The notes under the pieces are model-generated. The model saw nothing but the letters and a program-made list of their open reading frames with translations, did no database searches and was not told the origin of the DNA. Of a DNA stretch of 64,000 bases, positions 45,944 to 56,001 are shown piece by piece (the stretch's first letter is position 1; the number at the start of each line of letters is the position of its first letter). The stretch is taken from positions 2,480,001 to 2,544,000 of the forward strand of contig NZ_CP065217.1 of assembly GCF_015767675.1 (NCBI RefSeq), read 5' to 3'. This DNA is from Vibrio navarrensis (lineage in GTDB: Bacteria; Pseudomonadota; Gammaproteobacteria; Enterobacterales; Vibrionaceae). A program made the translations under genes and the position numbers.

Positions 45944-48046
45944 TTAGTTACCCACTGCCTGTACAATGCGGATCTGTTTCTCGTCTGGGATCTCCTGATA
46001 CGAGAGCACTCTGAGATTTGGTATTGTGTTCTTCACAAATTTCGCCAGAGTTGAACGCAACATACCGGAAGTCAGTAAGACAGCTGGTTCGCCTTTCAGC
46101 TCTTGCTCTTGAGTTGCCATACTCAGAGAGGCTTGCAGACGTTCTGCGAGACCAGGTTCAATTCCCGCAGACTCCCCGCCCGACGCTTGCATTGTCTGAT
46201 GCAATATTTGTTCCAGCTCTGGAATTAAGGTTATCACAGGCAGCTCAGGCTCTATTCCATTGATTTCTTGGACAATTAGACGCTTAAGTGAGATGCGAAC
46301 CGCCGCTGTGAGGATGTCGGGTTCTTGACTCTTCGAAGAGTATTCAGCCATGGTCTGAACTATGGTGCGGATATCGCGGATTGGAATTGCTTCGTTAAGT
46401 AGATTTTGTAATACCTTCACGACCACACCAAGCGGCAGTTGGTCAGGGACAAAATTCTCCACCAATTTAGGTGCGCTACGACCCAGCATCTCCAGCAGGT
46501 TCTGCACTTCTTCGTGACCAAGCAACTGCGAGGCATTGTTGGTTAAAAGCTGGCTCATGTGCGTTGCCAATACCGTCGAGGAATCCACCACGGTGTACCC
46601 AAGCGCCTGCGCATGTTCACGCTGCTCTGGGCGGATCCAAACCGCTTCGAGGCCAAAAGCAGGATCGATGGTCGGTTCTCCATCAATCATGCCATACACT
46701 TGCCCAGGGTTGATCGCCAGCTCTTGATCGGGGCGAATTTCTGCTTCACCCACGGCCACCCCCATTAAGGTAATGCGATAGCTGTTGGGCGTAAGTTCAA
46801 GGTTGTCACGAATATGCACGGGGGGGATGAGGAAGCCAAAATCTTGCGACAGTTTTTTTCGTACCCCTTTGACTCGCTCTAGCAACTCTCCGCCTTGATC
46901 TCTATCCACCAAGGGGATCAGGCGATAGCCCACCTCCAAGCCAATGATGTCAACTGGCTGTACATCGTCCCACGAAAGCTCACGCACTGATGGCGCATTG
47001 CTGGTATCAATAACGGCGGGGGTTTTGGGCTGTTTGGCTTTTTGCTTATGCTTTTTGTCGATGAAGTACGCTCCCGCGCCCGCAGCAATGGCGAGCAGTA
47101 AAAAGGAGAAATGGGGCATACCAGGAACAATCCCCATGACCCCTAAAATCGCGGCGGTGATCATCAGTGCTTTCGGGTTATCAAACATCTGAAATATCAG
47201 TTGCTCACCCATGTCTTCATCGGTATTTTGCCGTGTCACCATCATGGCCGCTGCAATCGATAAGAGTAGTGATGGGATCTGCGCAACCAGACCGTCACCG
47301 ATGGTCAAAAGGGTATAAATCTGGATGGCTTCAGAAAAGCCCAGACTATGTTGCGCCATGCCGATAGACAGGCCACCAATGATGTTGATGAACAGAATCA
47401 AGATACCCGCGATGGCATCCCCTTTGACAAATTTGGAGGCACCGTCCATCGAACCGTAGAAGTCCGCTTCTTTGGTCACTTCAAAGCGGCGCAAACGGGC
47501 TTGCTCTTGATCAATCAAACCAGCATTTAGGTCGGCATCAATTGCCATCTGCTTACCAGGCAAAGCATCCAAGGTAAAGCGAGCACTCACTTCAGAGATA
47601 CGCCCCGCACCTTTGGTCACTACCATAAAGTTGATGATCATCAGGATGAGGAACACCACTAAACCAACGGCGTAGTTTCCGCCGATAACCACGTTACCGA
47701 AAGCTTCAATCACGTTACCTGCGGCATCGCCACCTTCATGGCCTTTCAGCAACACGACCCGCGTCGAGGCAACGTTCAGTGCCAAACGTAACAGCGTTGC
47801 AATCAACAACACGGTCGGAAACGCCGCAAAATCGAGTGGGCGGCGCGTATAAACGGTCACCAACAACACCACCATCGACAGGGCGATGTTGAAGGTAAAA
47901 AACATGTCCAACAGGAACGCGGGGATAGGCAATACCACCATCGCCAGTGTCGCCAGCACCATCACTGGTGCGCCGATCGCAGGCATGGAGCGTTGGGGAA
48001 TTTTAGGCAACTTATCTGCAAACGGCAGAGTAAATTTTTTAGCCAT
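45944..48046 (-). CDS. flhA: Flagellar export gate protein FlhA
   Basis: The large type III export gate component. The 700 residues show about eight N-terminal membrane helices, the FHIPEP-family cytosolic loop (FMVVTKGAGRISEVSARFTLDALPGKQM in the family, with the GRISEV core visible), and the C-terminal cytosolic ring domain that binds substrates and chaperones. A 155-bp gap upstream holds a sigma-54 promoter match, so flhA starts a new transcript that runs into flhF, flhG, fliA and che. Confidence 0.96.
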   Translation of the reverse strand: MAKKFTLPFADKLPKIPQRSMPAIGAPVMVLATLAMVVLPIPAFLLDMFFTFNIALSMVVLLVTVYTRRPLDFAAFPTVLLIATLLRLALNVASTRVVLLKGHEGGDAAGNVIEAFGNVVIGGNYAVGLVVFLILMIINFMVVTKGAGRISEVSARFTLDALPGKQMAIDADLNAGLIDQEQARLRRFEVTKEADFYGSMDGASKFVKGDAIAGILILFINIIGGLSIGMAQHSLGFSEAIQIYTLLTIGDGLVAQIPSLLLSIAAAMMVTRQNTDEDMGEQLIFQMFDNPKALMITAAILGVMGIVPGMPHFSFLLLAIAAGAGAYFIDKKHKQKAKQPKTPAVIDTSNAPSVRELSWDDVQPVDIIGLEVGYRLIPLVDRDQGGELLERVKGVRKKLSQDFGFLIPPVHIRDNLELTPNSYRITLMGVAVGEAEIRPDQELAINPGQVYGMIDGEPTIDPAFGLEAVWIRPEQREHAQALGYTVVDSSTVLATHMSQLLTNNASQLLGHEEVQNLLEMLGRSAPKLVENFVPDQLPLGVVVKVLQNLLNEAIPIRDIRTIVQTMAEYSSKSQEPDILTAAVRISLKRLIVQEINGIEPELPVITLIPELEQILHQTMQASGGESAGIEPGLAERLQASLSMATQEQELKGEPAVLLTSGMLRSTLAKFVKNTIPNLRVLSYQEIPDEKQIRIVQAVGN

Positions 48047-48139
48047 TACTTCGTCTCGGTTGGGTGAAACTTAACTCGCTTGTCATCTGAAAATGCGGGC
48101 ACTTAACTGTCAGTCAGCAACTTTCAAAAAGCGGAACAA

Positions 48140-48154
48140 GCAATCTCTATACCA
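48140..48154 (-). promoter_or_regulatory. Sigma-54 promoter upstream of flhA
   Basis: TGGTAT-AGAGA-TTGC on the minus strand keeps the GG and GC dinucleotides of the -24/-12 elements at the correct 5-bp spacing; two positions of TGGCAC are changed. It lies 94 bp before the flhA start. In V. cholerae flhA is sigma-54 and FlrA dependent. Confidence 0.65.
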
Positions 48155-48201
48155 GAGTTGCGCCAAACAATTGACTGCACAAATCGTTTTAAATTGAATA
48201 C

Positions 48202-49332
48202 TTAGTGGCGCATATCCGGTGGAATGGGTAGATCGTAATCCTGTAGTTTTGGCCTGTGCCCACCACGTCTGCGATACTGTTTGAGCTGGAATACGTAGGC
48301 TAGAATCTGCGCGACTGCAGTAAACAGCCCTTCAGGAATTTCTTGCTCAAGCTCAGTGGTGTAATAGAGAGCACGCGCTAACGGCGGTGCTGGCACAATG
48401 TAAATATCATGCTCACGAGCCACCTCTCGGATCTTCATCGCCATGTGATCAGAGCCTTTGGCAACCACCACTGGCGCGCGATCAGTCCCTTGCTTGTAGC
48501 GCAGCGCAACCGAAAAGTGCTCCGGGTTGGTGACAATAACATCGGCGGTTGGCACATCAGCCATCATGCGGCGCTGCGCCGCTTCTCGTTGCAACATCCG
48601 AATGCGGCCTTTGACTTCCGGTTTACCTTCGGTGTCTTTGTACTCGTCTTTCACTTCCTGCTTGGTCATTTTTAACTGATCAGCGTGTTGCCAGATCTGA
48701 AACGGAATGTCGATGGCCACGACGATTAACAAGGAGCAGCTGATCAGCAAAATAAAATTGAGCAAAATATCGAGCGAGTGAAAAATATTCTGTGGATAAA
48801 CATCCATACTCAGTTGAATCAAGTCGGCTTGCGAAGCTTGGATGAGATAGATGGCCACGCCAGTCACAAGACCTACTTTGAGAATCGATTTGATCAGCTC
48901 CACCCAACTCTGTAAGCCAACCATGCGCTTTAAGCCACTCAGCGGATTCATTTTAGACAGCTTAGGCATAGCGGCTTCAGCAGAAAAACTGATGCCCCCC
49001 ACCCCAGCAGCCCCTATGACAGCGGCAATAAAAAGCGTAATGAGGATCAACAGCAGCGGCACAAGCAAAGCCGTTATTGCACCACCTGCAATATCCAGCA
49101 GTTTCCCAGTGTCAAAAATTTCTTCTCGGGTGAGATCAAAAAGCCGCCCCATGATCTTAAATAGAGCGCGAGCTAAAGGCTCACCAAACCACATCAGTGC
49201 CACTGCCCCTACGATAAGCACAGAAGCCGAGGCAAGTTCTTTCGAGCGCGCAACTTGGCCTTTTTCTCTTGCTTGTTGTAATCGTCGGGGGGTGGCATCT
49301 TCGGTACGTTCTTGACCGTCTGACTCTGCCAA
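48202..49332 (-). CDS. flhB: Flagellar export switch protein FlhB
   Basis: Controls the switch of export from hook to filament substrates. The 376 residues include four membrane helices and a C-terminal cytosolic domain. The autocleavage site reads NPEH (269-272, TNPEHFSVALRY) where most models have NPTH; the cleaved Asn-Pro bond and the His are kept. The end of the fliK-to-flhB run, it is followed by the gap that holds the flhA promoter. Confidence 0.95.
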   Translation of the reverse strand: MAESDGQERTEDATPRRLQQAREKGQVARSKELASASVLIVGAVALMWFGEPLARALFKIMGRLFDLTREEIFDTGKLLDIAGGAITALLVPLLLILITLFIAAVIGAAGVGGISFSAEAAMPKLSKMNPLSGLKRMVGLQSWVELIKSILKVGLVTGVAIYLIQASQADLIQLSMDVYPQNIFHSLDILLNFILLISCSLLIVVAIDIPFQIWQHADQLKMTKQEVKDEYKDTEGKPEVKGRIRMLQREAAQRRMMADVPTADVIVTNPEHFSVALRYKQGTDRAPVVVAKGSDHMAMKIREVAREHDIYIVPAPPLARALYYTTELEQEIPEGLFTAVAQILAYVFQLKQYRRRGGHRPKLQDYDLPIPPDMRH

Positions 49333-49341
49333 TTCAGCCTC

Positions 49342-50124
49342 CTAGCAATTTAGCCGAATAAAGCGGCAAATCTGTTCTTCACCTTCTATCCAGTACAGTT
49401 CATAGTGGCTGTAAAGGCCAGCAAGAATATACCAACAGAGTAATAAACCCACGAGCAACGCGAAAGCAAAACCGAGCGAGAAAATGTTTAACTGTGGCGC
49501 AGCACGTGTCATCACCCCAAACGAGAGGTTAATCGTCAGCAAGGCAATAATGCCGGAGAGCGACATACTGAGCGCGACTTTGAACATGATGCCAAGCCAG
49601 AGTGCGAGTTCGCGAAAGTCCACGGCATTGAGCGAGCCGAGACCTACCGGCAAGGTTTTAAAACTGAACACCACCAGTTGCAGCATTTTCAAGTGCCCGT
49701 CGGTGGCGAGGAAAAACATGGTCGCCAAAAACATAAACAATTGACCAAGCAAAGGGGTGTTTTGCCCGTTGGCCGGGTCAACCATTGAAGCAAAACCAAG
49801 GCTTGATTGCATACCCAATATTTGGCCAAGCATAACAAAGGTTTGAATCAAAAACTGCGTCACCATTCCCATCGCCACGCCAATCACGATTTGTTCAAAC
49901 ACCGTCAGATAGCCTTGAAAAGAGAGCAGTTCTATCTCCTGTGGTACCGCGGGGAGTGCTGGCATTACCGCAAACGTCACCGCCAGACTGAGGTAAAGGC
50001 GGATGCGTGGCGAAACAAAACGCGCCCCAGTGACGGTCATCACCATCAACATGGATGAGATTCGCGCAAAAGGCCAGAAGTAGTTGGCTATCCAGTCAAG
50101 GATGATTGTGGTTGGATACTCCAT
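49342..50124 (-). CDS. fliR: Flagellar export protein FliR
   Basis: A part of the export gate core complex with FliP and FliQ. The 260 residues have about six hydrophobic segments and the family pattern around RISSMLMVMTVTGARFVSPRI and the conserved TQFLIQTFVMLGQILGMQSSLGFASMVDPANG. It is encoded 12 bp after fliQ. Confidence 0.94.
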   Translation of the reverse strand: MEYPTTIILDWIANYFWPFARISSMLMVMTVTGARFVSPRIRLYLSLAVTFAVMPALPAVPQEIELLSFQGYLTVFEQIVIGVAMGMVTQFLIQTFVMLGQILGMQSSLGFASMVDPANGQNTPLLGQLFMFLATMFFLATDGHLKMLQLVVFSFKTLPVGLGSLNAVDFRELALWLGIMFKVALSMSLSGIIALLTINLSFGVMTRAAPQLNIFSLGFAFALLVGLLLCWYILAGLYSHYELYWIEGEEQICRFIRLNC

Positions 50125-50136
50125 CTCATCACCCCG

Positions 50137-50406
50137 TCAATACAGGACCTGAGGCAGACGTTCAATCAACGAGAAAAAGAACTCCATCATCATCTGTGTC
50201 ATCCAGTGACCAAACAGCATCAAAGCCAATAGAGTGATGATAAGACGTGGCAAAAAGCTCAACGTCTGTTCGTTGATCGAGGTAGCCGCTTGAAAAATCG
50301 CCACAATCAAACCGACCAATAAGCTGGGAATAATGATGGCACAGACCATGACCAATACCATCCATAGTGCATCCTGGAATAGCTCAACAAATATTTCAGG
50401 TGTCAT
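50137..50406 (-). CDS. fliQ: Flagellar export protein FliQ
   Basis: An 89-residue protein of two membrane helices (about 17-38 and 52-75) that packs around FliP in the export gate. The central loop FQAATSINEQTLSFLPRL is the family signature. Confidence 0.95.
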   Translation of the reverse strand: MTPEIFVELFQDALWMVLVMVCAIIIPSLLVGLIVAIFQAATSINEQTLSFLPRLIITLLALMLFGHWMTQMMMEFFFSLIERLPQVLY

Positions 50407-50418
50407 GCTCTCTCCCTG

Positions 50419-51288
50419 CTATAAGGCGAAACTGCCAGCCAGCGTTGTCAGAATAAGATTCCATCCGTCAACCAGCACAAACAGCATCAATTTAAACGGC
50501 AGCGAAACAATCATTGGTGAGAGCATCATCATACCCATCGCCATCAGCACCGATGCAACCACCAAGTCGATGATCAAAAAGGGCAGGAAGAGCATAAAAC
50601 CGATTTGAAATGCCGTTTTCAGTTCCGAGGTAATAAACGCAGGAATCAATACCGCCATCGATACATCTTCCGGGTTAGCCACCTGCTCCCCCGACATATT
50701 GACGAAGGTTTCCAGATCTTTGACGCGGGTTTGCTTGAGCATAAACGCTTTGATTGGTCCCTGAGCGACATCAAACGCTTGTCTCGCCGTCAGTTGCTCA
50801 TTTAAGTAGGGCTGCACCGCCTGTTCATTCACTTCATTGATCACCGGAGACATGATAAAGAAAGTCAAAAACAGCGCGATGCCAATAATCACTTGGTTTG
50901 ATGGCGTCTGTTGTAAGCCCATCGCTTGGCGCAATATCGACATCACCACCACAATCCGGGTAAAAGAGGTCATCAATATCACCATGGCAGGCAAGAAGCC
51001 CAGCATGGTCATGAGCGCAAGAATTTGCAGCGTAACCGAGTAGTCCTCGCTGCCATCTGGATTGGTGGTCATGGTGAATGCGGGAATGCCACCCCCTTGT
51101 CCTACGCTCATGCTGCGACTTTGCGCAGAACCATTTTTCATCTCGGAGAGGGTAACGCTGCTGCCCGCTGCCAGATTATCCGGCAGCGACGTTTCCTCCG
51201 CTTGAGCCAGCGCCAGGGGAGCGAGCAGTGACAACATCAGTAGCCATAAGGTCAGCCACAAAGAAGGGAAAAAGTGTTTACTGTTCAT
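50419..51288 (-). CDS. fliP: Flagellar export protein FliP
   Basis: The core of the export gate, five copies per gate. The 289-residue precursor has a cleavable signal peptide (about 1-28), a periplasmic segment, and four membrane helices with the signatures [19 protein letters not shown] and [18 protein letters not shown]. It overlaps fliO by 11 bp. Confidence 0.95.
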   Translation of the reverse strand: MNSKHFFPSLWLTLWLLMLSLLAPLALAQAEETSLPDNLAAGSSVTLSEMKNGSAQSRSMSVGQGGGIPAFTMTTNPDGSEDYSVTLQILALMTMLGFLPAMVILMTSFTRIVVVMSILRQAMGLQQTPSNQVIIGIALFLTFFIMSPVINEVNEQAVQPYLNEQLTARQAFDVAQGPIKAFMLKQTRVKDLETFVNMSGEQVANPEDVSMAVLIPAFITSELKTAFQIGFMLFLPFLIIDLVVASVLMAMGMMMLSPMIVSLPFKLMLFVLVDGWNLILTTLAGSFAL

Positions 51289-51697
51289 GCTTTTTTAGTA
51301 ACTGGCTAAATTGGGACGCAAAGGCACTCTTAACCAGTTCCTCCTGTTTTAACGGCTGTTCTAAACGGGCAATCAGTTGGATCGACTGCGCGGTAATCCC
51401 GACCAAAAATTGCTCCTCACCCGCCTGCACCACCGCAATCCGTTCCTTAGTACCAACCGCTATCTGGCTGACGATTTTTAGCCCATGTTGCTGACCGAAC
51501 GCCGGAGCTTGCAGGCGTTTCATTAGCCATGCCAGCAATAAAATAAAGGCGATCACCAGCAACAACGAACCAAAGGTGGTCGCCAGATTAAGCTCTGGTG
51601 CGCTAGACGCGGCCCAAACACGAGGAGCACTGAACAACCCGCTCAGTGCTCCTAACGCGCTTATCAGCCGTACTTTGTTTGTCATCGGACTCATCAT
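51278..51697 (-). CDS. fliO: Flagellar export assembly protein FliO
   Basis: Helps assemble the FliP ring. The 139 residues carry a signal-like N-terminus, one membrane helix (about 43-62, [20 protein letters not shown]), and a short cytosolic beta domain ([20 protein letters not shown]). The start is one base after the fliN stop; an ATG four codons in is an alternative. Confidence 0.9.
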   Translation of the reverse strand: MMSPMTNKVRLISALGALSGLFSAPRVWAASSAPELNLATTFGSLLLVIAFILLLAWLMKRLQAPAFGQQHGLKIVSQIAVGTKERIAVVQAGEEQFLVGITAQSIQLIARLEQPLKQEELVKSAFASQFSQLLKKHEQ

Positions 51698-51698
51698 A

Positions 51699-52109
51699 TC
51701 AGCGCAGTTTCTTGATGCGTTCCGTCTGACTAATCACATCCGTGAGACGAATACCAAACTTGTCGTTCACCACCACGACTTCACCATGCGCAATCAATGT
51801 GCCGTTGACCAACACATCTAAAGATTCACCCGCCAAGCGGTCAAGCTCAACCACCGAGCCTTGGTTGAGTTGCAGCAGGTTACGGATACTGATTTGTGAG
51901 CGCCCAACTTCCATCGAGATGGTCACGGGAATGTCCATGATGGTGTCGAGTTTACGTCGCTCATCAGCGGTGATAGGCTTTGACGTATCTTTCAGCTCTT
52001 CCAGCGGCGCGGCCATCACTTCATCGATGTCAACATCAGGCGCGGAAGGGTCTTCACCCAGAGCCGCCGCCCACTCTGCTGCCAGCTTCTCATCTTCACT
52101 TGATGCCAT
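51699..52109 (-). CDS. fliN: Flagellar switch protein FliN
   Basis: Forms the lower C-ring with FliM and binds the FliH-FliI export ATPase complex. The 136 residues end in a SpoA domain (IPVTISMEVGRSQISIRNLLQLNQGSVVELDRLAGE...GEVVVVNDKFGIRLTDVI). I chose the ATG at 52109, seven bases past an AGGA site; an ATG two codons upstream is too close to it. Confidence 0.94.
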   Translation of the reverse strand: MASSEDEKLAAEWAAALGEDPSAPDVDIDEVMAAPLEELKDTSKPITADERRKLDTIMDIPVTISMEVGRSQISIRNLLQLNQGSVVELDRLAGESLDVLVNGTLIAHGEVVVVNDKFGIRLTDVISQTERIKKLR

Positions 52110-52136
52110 AGTCATATCCTGTTTTCATTTTCGTTA

Positions 52137-53183
52137 TCAATCTTCATTATCATCGTCACTTTCAAGCTCAGACATGATGTCCTTACCCAAGAAAGTTAAA
52201 TCGGTTTTCACCACATGCGGGCGCTCAATTTCTTGTGAAATCTGCACGGCCAACTTGTCGTTAGACTGGCCCATTTTGACGCGATAGGTTGGCAATTCTT
52301 CAACAAACATCACCGCATGTTTGGGCATTTCTATCGGAATGACGTCACCAGGGCGAAGCTCCATCAAATCTCGTAGAGAAATGGTTCTCTCGAGCAAATT
52401 GACGCGAAAGTTCACCGGACAGTCCATGATTTCTTCGCGTAAAGCGGAGCTCCAACGTACGTCGGTTTCCATCTTATCCGATTGCACCCCCGCATCCAGC
52501 AGTTCACGGATCGGTTCCACCATCGAATAAGGCATGACCACGTGAAAATCGCCGCCGCCACCGTCGACTTCAATGTGGAACGAACTTACCACAATCACTT
52601 CCGTCGGACTGACGATGTTGGCCATGCTGGGGTTCACTTCAGAGTCGAGGTACTCAAACTCTACCCCCATCACAGGTGACCATGCTTCTTTGTAGTCTTC
52701 AAAAACGATTTTTAATAGCAACTGAATGATGCGTCGTTCGGTAGGCGTGAACTCGCGCCCTTCAATTTTAGCGTGGAAACGGCCATCACCACCGAAGAAG
52801 TTCTCCACCAGAATAAACACCAAACGCGCTTCCATGGTAATCAGCGCCGTGCCTTTCAAGGGTCGAAAACGCACCATGTTCAAACTGGTTGGTACGTACA
52901 AGGTGTTCTGATATTCACCGAACTTCATCATCTGTACGCCGTTGATCGACACTTCCGCCGTTTTTCTCAACATATTGAACAGGCTGATGCGCATATGACG
53001 GGCAAAACGTTCGTTGATAAGCTCCAGCGTCGGCATGCGGCCACGGACGATGCGATCTTGCGAGGAGAAGTCGAAGTTAACCGCGCCGTCTCGGTCGTTA
53101 TCTATCGGCTCATCGACATCATCGACATCATCGACCCCGTGGAGCAGCGCATCAATTTCGTCTTGGCTTAATAAATCAGTCAC
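52137..53183 (-). CDS. fliM: Flagellar motor switch protein FliM
   Basis: Binds CheY-P and sets rotation direction. The 348 residues begin with the CheY-binding peptide LSQDEIDALLHG (5-16), then a linker rich in Asp (DDVDDVDEPIDND), the CheC-like middle domain, and a C-terminal SpoA domain. The acidic C-terminal tail (ELESDDDNED) is unusually charged. It lies 7 bp after fliL. Confidence 0.96.
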   Translation of the reverse strand: MTDLLSQDEIDALLHGVDDVDDVDEPIDNDRDGAVNFDFSSQDRIVRGRMPTLELINERFARHMRISLFNMLRKTAEVSINGVQMMKFGEYQNTLYVPTSLNMVRFRPLKGTALITMEARLVFILVENFFGGDGRFHAKIEGREFTPTERRIIQLLLKIVFEDYKEAWSPVMGVEFEYLDSEVNPSMANIVSPTEVIVVSSFHIEVDGGGGDFHVVMPYSMVEPIRELLDAGVQSDKMETDVRWSSALREEIMDCPVNFRVNLLERTISLRDLMELRPGDVIPIEMPKHAVMFVEELPTYRVKMGQSNDKLAVQISQEIERPHVVKTDLTFLGKDIMSELESDDDNED

Positions 53184-53190
53184 ACGATAC

Positions 53191-53691
53191 CTACTGAATC
53201 ACAAAATCGGTAAACAGAACTTTCTCAATCACTGGCTGACCGACCGACTTGGTCAGCGCCGCCTTAATATCTTCTGTCGCTTTATCGCGCAGTTCAACAC
53301 GCCCAGTTGGTGAGCGAAGCTGATCCACCGTCGCCGAGGCAAAAGTGGATAGCAGCGAGCTTTCAATCAGAGGTGAATGGTAACGTGCGAGGTTTTCGTT
53401 TTCTGAGCCGCGCACCATTAATTGGACTTTGATTTGCACCATGCGATCCCGGCTATCGCCAGTGACATTAAAGACAAATGGCTGAGCAATATTGACGTAA
53501 GCGACCGGATTTTCGTTAGGTTTCACTTCGACCTGCTCTTTGGTCTCCGCCTCTTCTGCTGAATCGGAGCCCATTAAAAAGAACGCCGCACCACCGCCGC
53601 CCAATAACAACACCACCGCAGCGACGATGATAATGAGAAGTTTGCCTTTGCCTTTCGGTGCTTCCTCACCCGTTTGTAGTTCTTCTGCCAT
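53191..53691 (-). CDS. fliL: Flagellar basal body protein FliL
   Basis: A 166-residue inner-membrane protein around the stator. It has a cytosolic Lys-rich start, one membrane helix (about 16-40, LLIIIVAAVVLLLGGGGAAFFL), and a periplasmic stomatin-like domain (KVQLMVRGSENENLARYHSPLIESSLLSTFA in the family; core SPLIESSLLS). In Vibrio it supports sodium-driven stator function at high load. Confidence 0.93.
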   Translation of the reverse strand: MAEELQTGEEAPKGKGKLLIIIVAAVVLLLGGGGAAFFLMGSDSAEEAETKEQVEVKPNENPVAYVNIAQPFVFNVTGDSRDRMVQIKVQLMVRGSENENLARYHSPLIESSLLSTFASATVDQLRSPTGRVELRDKATEDIKAALTKSVGQPVIEKVLFTDFVIQ

Positions 53692-53727
53692 GATCTGTTT
53701 TATCCCGTAACCTTAACAACTTGTATT

Positions 53728-55938
53728 TTATGCGTAAAAACTGATTCCATCACGCTTTGATGCCACATTTACATCAAGTTTCATCTCAGGCTCAAGATTT
53801 TCATCATTACCTGAAGCAAATCTGCCGGTTTGTTGCCCATTGTCTTGTCCATCAGCAGAGTATTGTCGCTGCTGCTGACCAGATGACTGCTGTTGTACCG
53901 AAGAGTCCGCCAATTGCATGCCTTGCTGCGCTAACATTTCTCGCAGGCGAGGCAAGGTTTGTTCAATCATCTCACGTGCTTGTGGGTTGGTCACCGTGAA
54001 ATGTACATGGGCCAAATCGTTATTCATGGTCATGCGGATCTGCATCCGCCCCAGTTCAGGAGGGTCAAGACGAATATCCAAATTCTTCAGGTTTTTGGAC
54101 ATCATCACCTGCACTTTTTCCGCAACCTGATCACTGGCCATTTCACGCGTGAGTTGCATCGATACTTGTGAAGCGGCTTCGGTGCGTAATTGCCCACTCG
54201 TGGTTGGCGAGCCTTGCGCACTGTAGAGACTGCTTTGGGTGGTGTTGGTCGCACGTTCACTGCTCTGCTCGTTGGCTGATTTTCCTTTCAGCGCCGTCAA
54301 ACCACTGGCCGCCAACGCTGCTTGTAGCCCTTTTGCGGGCGCTACATTGGGCTGCACAGTACTCTGCAGCGCGGCCATTGCATTCGGCGCTAAGCCATCA
54401 GGCAGCGCGGCTGCGGGTGACTTGTCGCTGGTTGGCTGCGGCGTCACTAACGCTTGGGCTGCTGGTTGGCTGTTTTGCAAAGCGCTATGCACCGCCTGAG
54501 AGAGCGCGGTGGTGGTTGCGGCAAGTTTTGCGCCGCTCTCTTTCGCACTGTGCGCGTTATCTATCGGCGCAGGTTGGTTCCAGTCAATTGCAGCTTGAGG
54601 CTCGTTGGCTACTCCGTTTGCACTTCGCACCGTACTTAACTCAGCATTGCTTGCCGCCATCAGCACAGTGCTTAGTGCGGGTAAAGCGGCCAGCACCGCG
54701 GGATCGTCGGCTTGCAGTTGGCCATCAAGTAGTCCTTGCAGGATCTGTTGATCTTCCCCATTGAGCGCTTGCTCGGTCGCCAACTTTTGCTCAATCTCGG
54801 CTAAACGCGGCGCAGGAACTAGCATCACTGGCAGCTCAGAGTCAACTTGCTGCTGAAGGTGTAGCGGAATCTCATCTTGTGCTTGCATCTGCAACCCGGC
54901 AGTTGCGTGCCACTCAATTTGCCCATTGGTCATTTGAGCGGCCATAGCAGGATCAGAAGTAAGAGTTTCCGGCGGCAAAGATCCTGCGGCGATGCTAGAC
55001 GCTGACAGCGCCTGAGGCTGTAACTGCGCCAACGGAGTCTGTGGGGATTGAAGCGAATTTGTTGCAGAAGGCGGCAAAGATTCTGCGCTTTGGTGACTGA
55101 CACCAACTTGTGCTGAGCCAGGCACAGATGCGACCTGTTCTGCGGTGAGCGCATTTGCGTTAAGCGCCGTCGCATCGCCTGCCTCTAACTGACGACTCGG
55201 CAATAGATCCGCTGAATTTTGAGGCGATACGGCCGCTTGCTCTGCCGAAAACGATTGACTTTGAAGCGCCGTCGCATCGCCTTCCTCTAACTGACGACTC
55301 GGCAATAGATCCGCTGAATTGTGAGGCGACACTGCCTCGGCGACTGCTTTTGTCGGCAATGCTTTGCCACCGTTTTTAGGCTGCAAAGTGGCATTAGCCT
55401 GCTCCAACTGGCCGAGAATTTTTGAGCCTTCATGCATGATGCTCTCTTGCATCGCTTGTTTGTCGCTGCCAGATTTTGTCGAGGAACTGCCCTTGGTTAA
55501 CCCTACATCTGCTGCAACATCATTGGTTATTTGAGTTTTGGGGGAGGATGTTGACGCTAGAGTTTCGCCCTGCCCTGCAGACGATACCTGTCCCCCCGAC
55601 TGGACAGAGCCATCCGTTTGCGTCTTTCCCACCTGCAACAATTCATCACTGCTTTGCGCGTCTTCAAGCGAAGCGCCATCGACAACTTCTTCTTCACTGT
55701 TTTGTGTGACTTCAGATTCAGCGGTTAGATTGTCTGCTTTGAGAGGAGCCCCATCTTTAACGCTGCTGTCAGTTTTGTCGGCTTTCTTGTCGTCCGTTTG
55801 CCCAGAAAAGACTTTGGCGAGAGTTTGAAGAAAACCGCCTGATTCGGCCACCTCGCCAGTGACTTCTTTGCTTGAAGCTTCAGTTGTCGTTCCTGCTGTT
55901 TTACCTGTTATAGATACCGATTGCAGATTTACATTCAT
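53728..55938 (-). CDS. fliK: Flagellar hook-length control protein FliK
   Basis: A secreted molecular ruler that measures hook length and triggers the export switch through FlhB. The 736 residues are long for the family: an Ala/Gln/Ser-rich, low-complexity N-terminal ruler (about 1-600) and a compact C-terminal switch domain (NLDIRLDPPELGRMQIRM...PRLREMLAQQGM) near 630-700. A tandem repeat of 34 residues lies in the ruler. I chose the ATG at 55938 with a GAAGAG site nine bases upstream; an in-frame GTG two codons earlier is possible. A sigma-54 promoter match precedes the gene. Confidence 0.93.
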   Translation of the reverse strand: MNVNLQSVSITGKTAGTTTEASSKEVTGEVAESGGFLQTLAKVFSGQTDDKKADKTDSSVKDGAPLKADNLTAESEVTQNSEEEVVDGASLEDAQSSDELLQVGKTQTDGSVQSGGQVSSAGQGETLASTSSPKTQITNDVAADVGLTKGSSSTKSGSDKQAMQESIMHEGSKILGQLEQANATLQPKNGGKALPTKAVAEAVSPHNSADLLPSRQLEEGDATALQSQSFSAEQAAVSPQNSADLLPSRQLEAGDATALNANALTAEQVASVPGSAQVGVSHQSAESLPPSATNSLQSPQTPLAQLQPQALSASSIAAGSLPPETLTSDPAMAAQMTNGQIEWHATAGLQMQAQDEIPLHLQQQVDSELPVMLVPAPRLAEIEQKLATEQALNGEDQQILQGLLDGQLQADDPAVLAALPALSTVLMAASNAELSTVRSANGVANEPQAAIDWNQPAPIDNAHSAKESGAKLAATTTALSQAVHSALQNSQPAAQALVTPQPTSDKSPAAALPDGLAPNAMAALQSTVQPNVAPAKGLQAALAASGLTALKGKSANEQSSERATNTTQSSLYSAQGSPTTSGQLRTEAASQVSMQLTREMASDQVAEKVQVMMSKNLKNLDIRLDPPELGRMQIRMTMNNDLAHVHFTVTNPQAREMIEQTLPRLREMLAQQGMQLADSSVQQQSSGQQQRQYSADGQDNGQQTGRFASGNDENLEPEMKLDVNVASKRDGISFYA
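55162..55332 (-). repeat. 102-bp period tandem duplication in fliK
   Basis: Two about 69-bp cores (55162-55230 and 55264-55332) differ at only about three bases and are exactly 102 bp apart. They encode two copies of SPxNSADLLPSRQLExGDATAL, 34 residues apart, in the ruler region. The high DNA identity marks a recent in-frame duplication. Confidence 0.92.
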
Positions 55939-56001
55939 AGTCACAGTCTCTTCGCAGCACTCATTGGATAAGCGTCAGTAGGGATTTTAGGCAATTGACC
56001 T

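Noticed and set aside
54168..54764. A 198-residue plus-strand frame opposite fliK.
   Set aside because: It is a shadow of the Ala/Gln-rich fliK ruler with no ribosome site.
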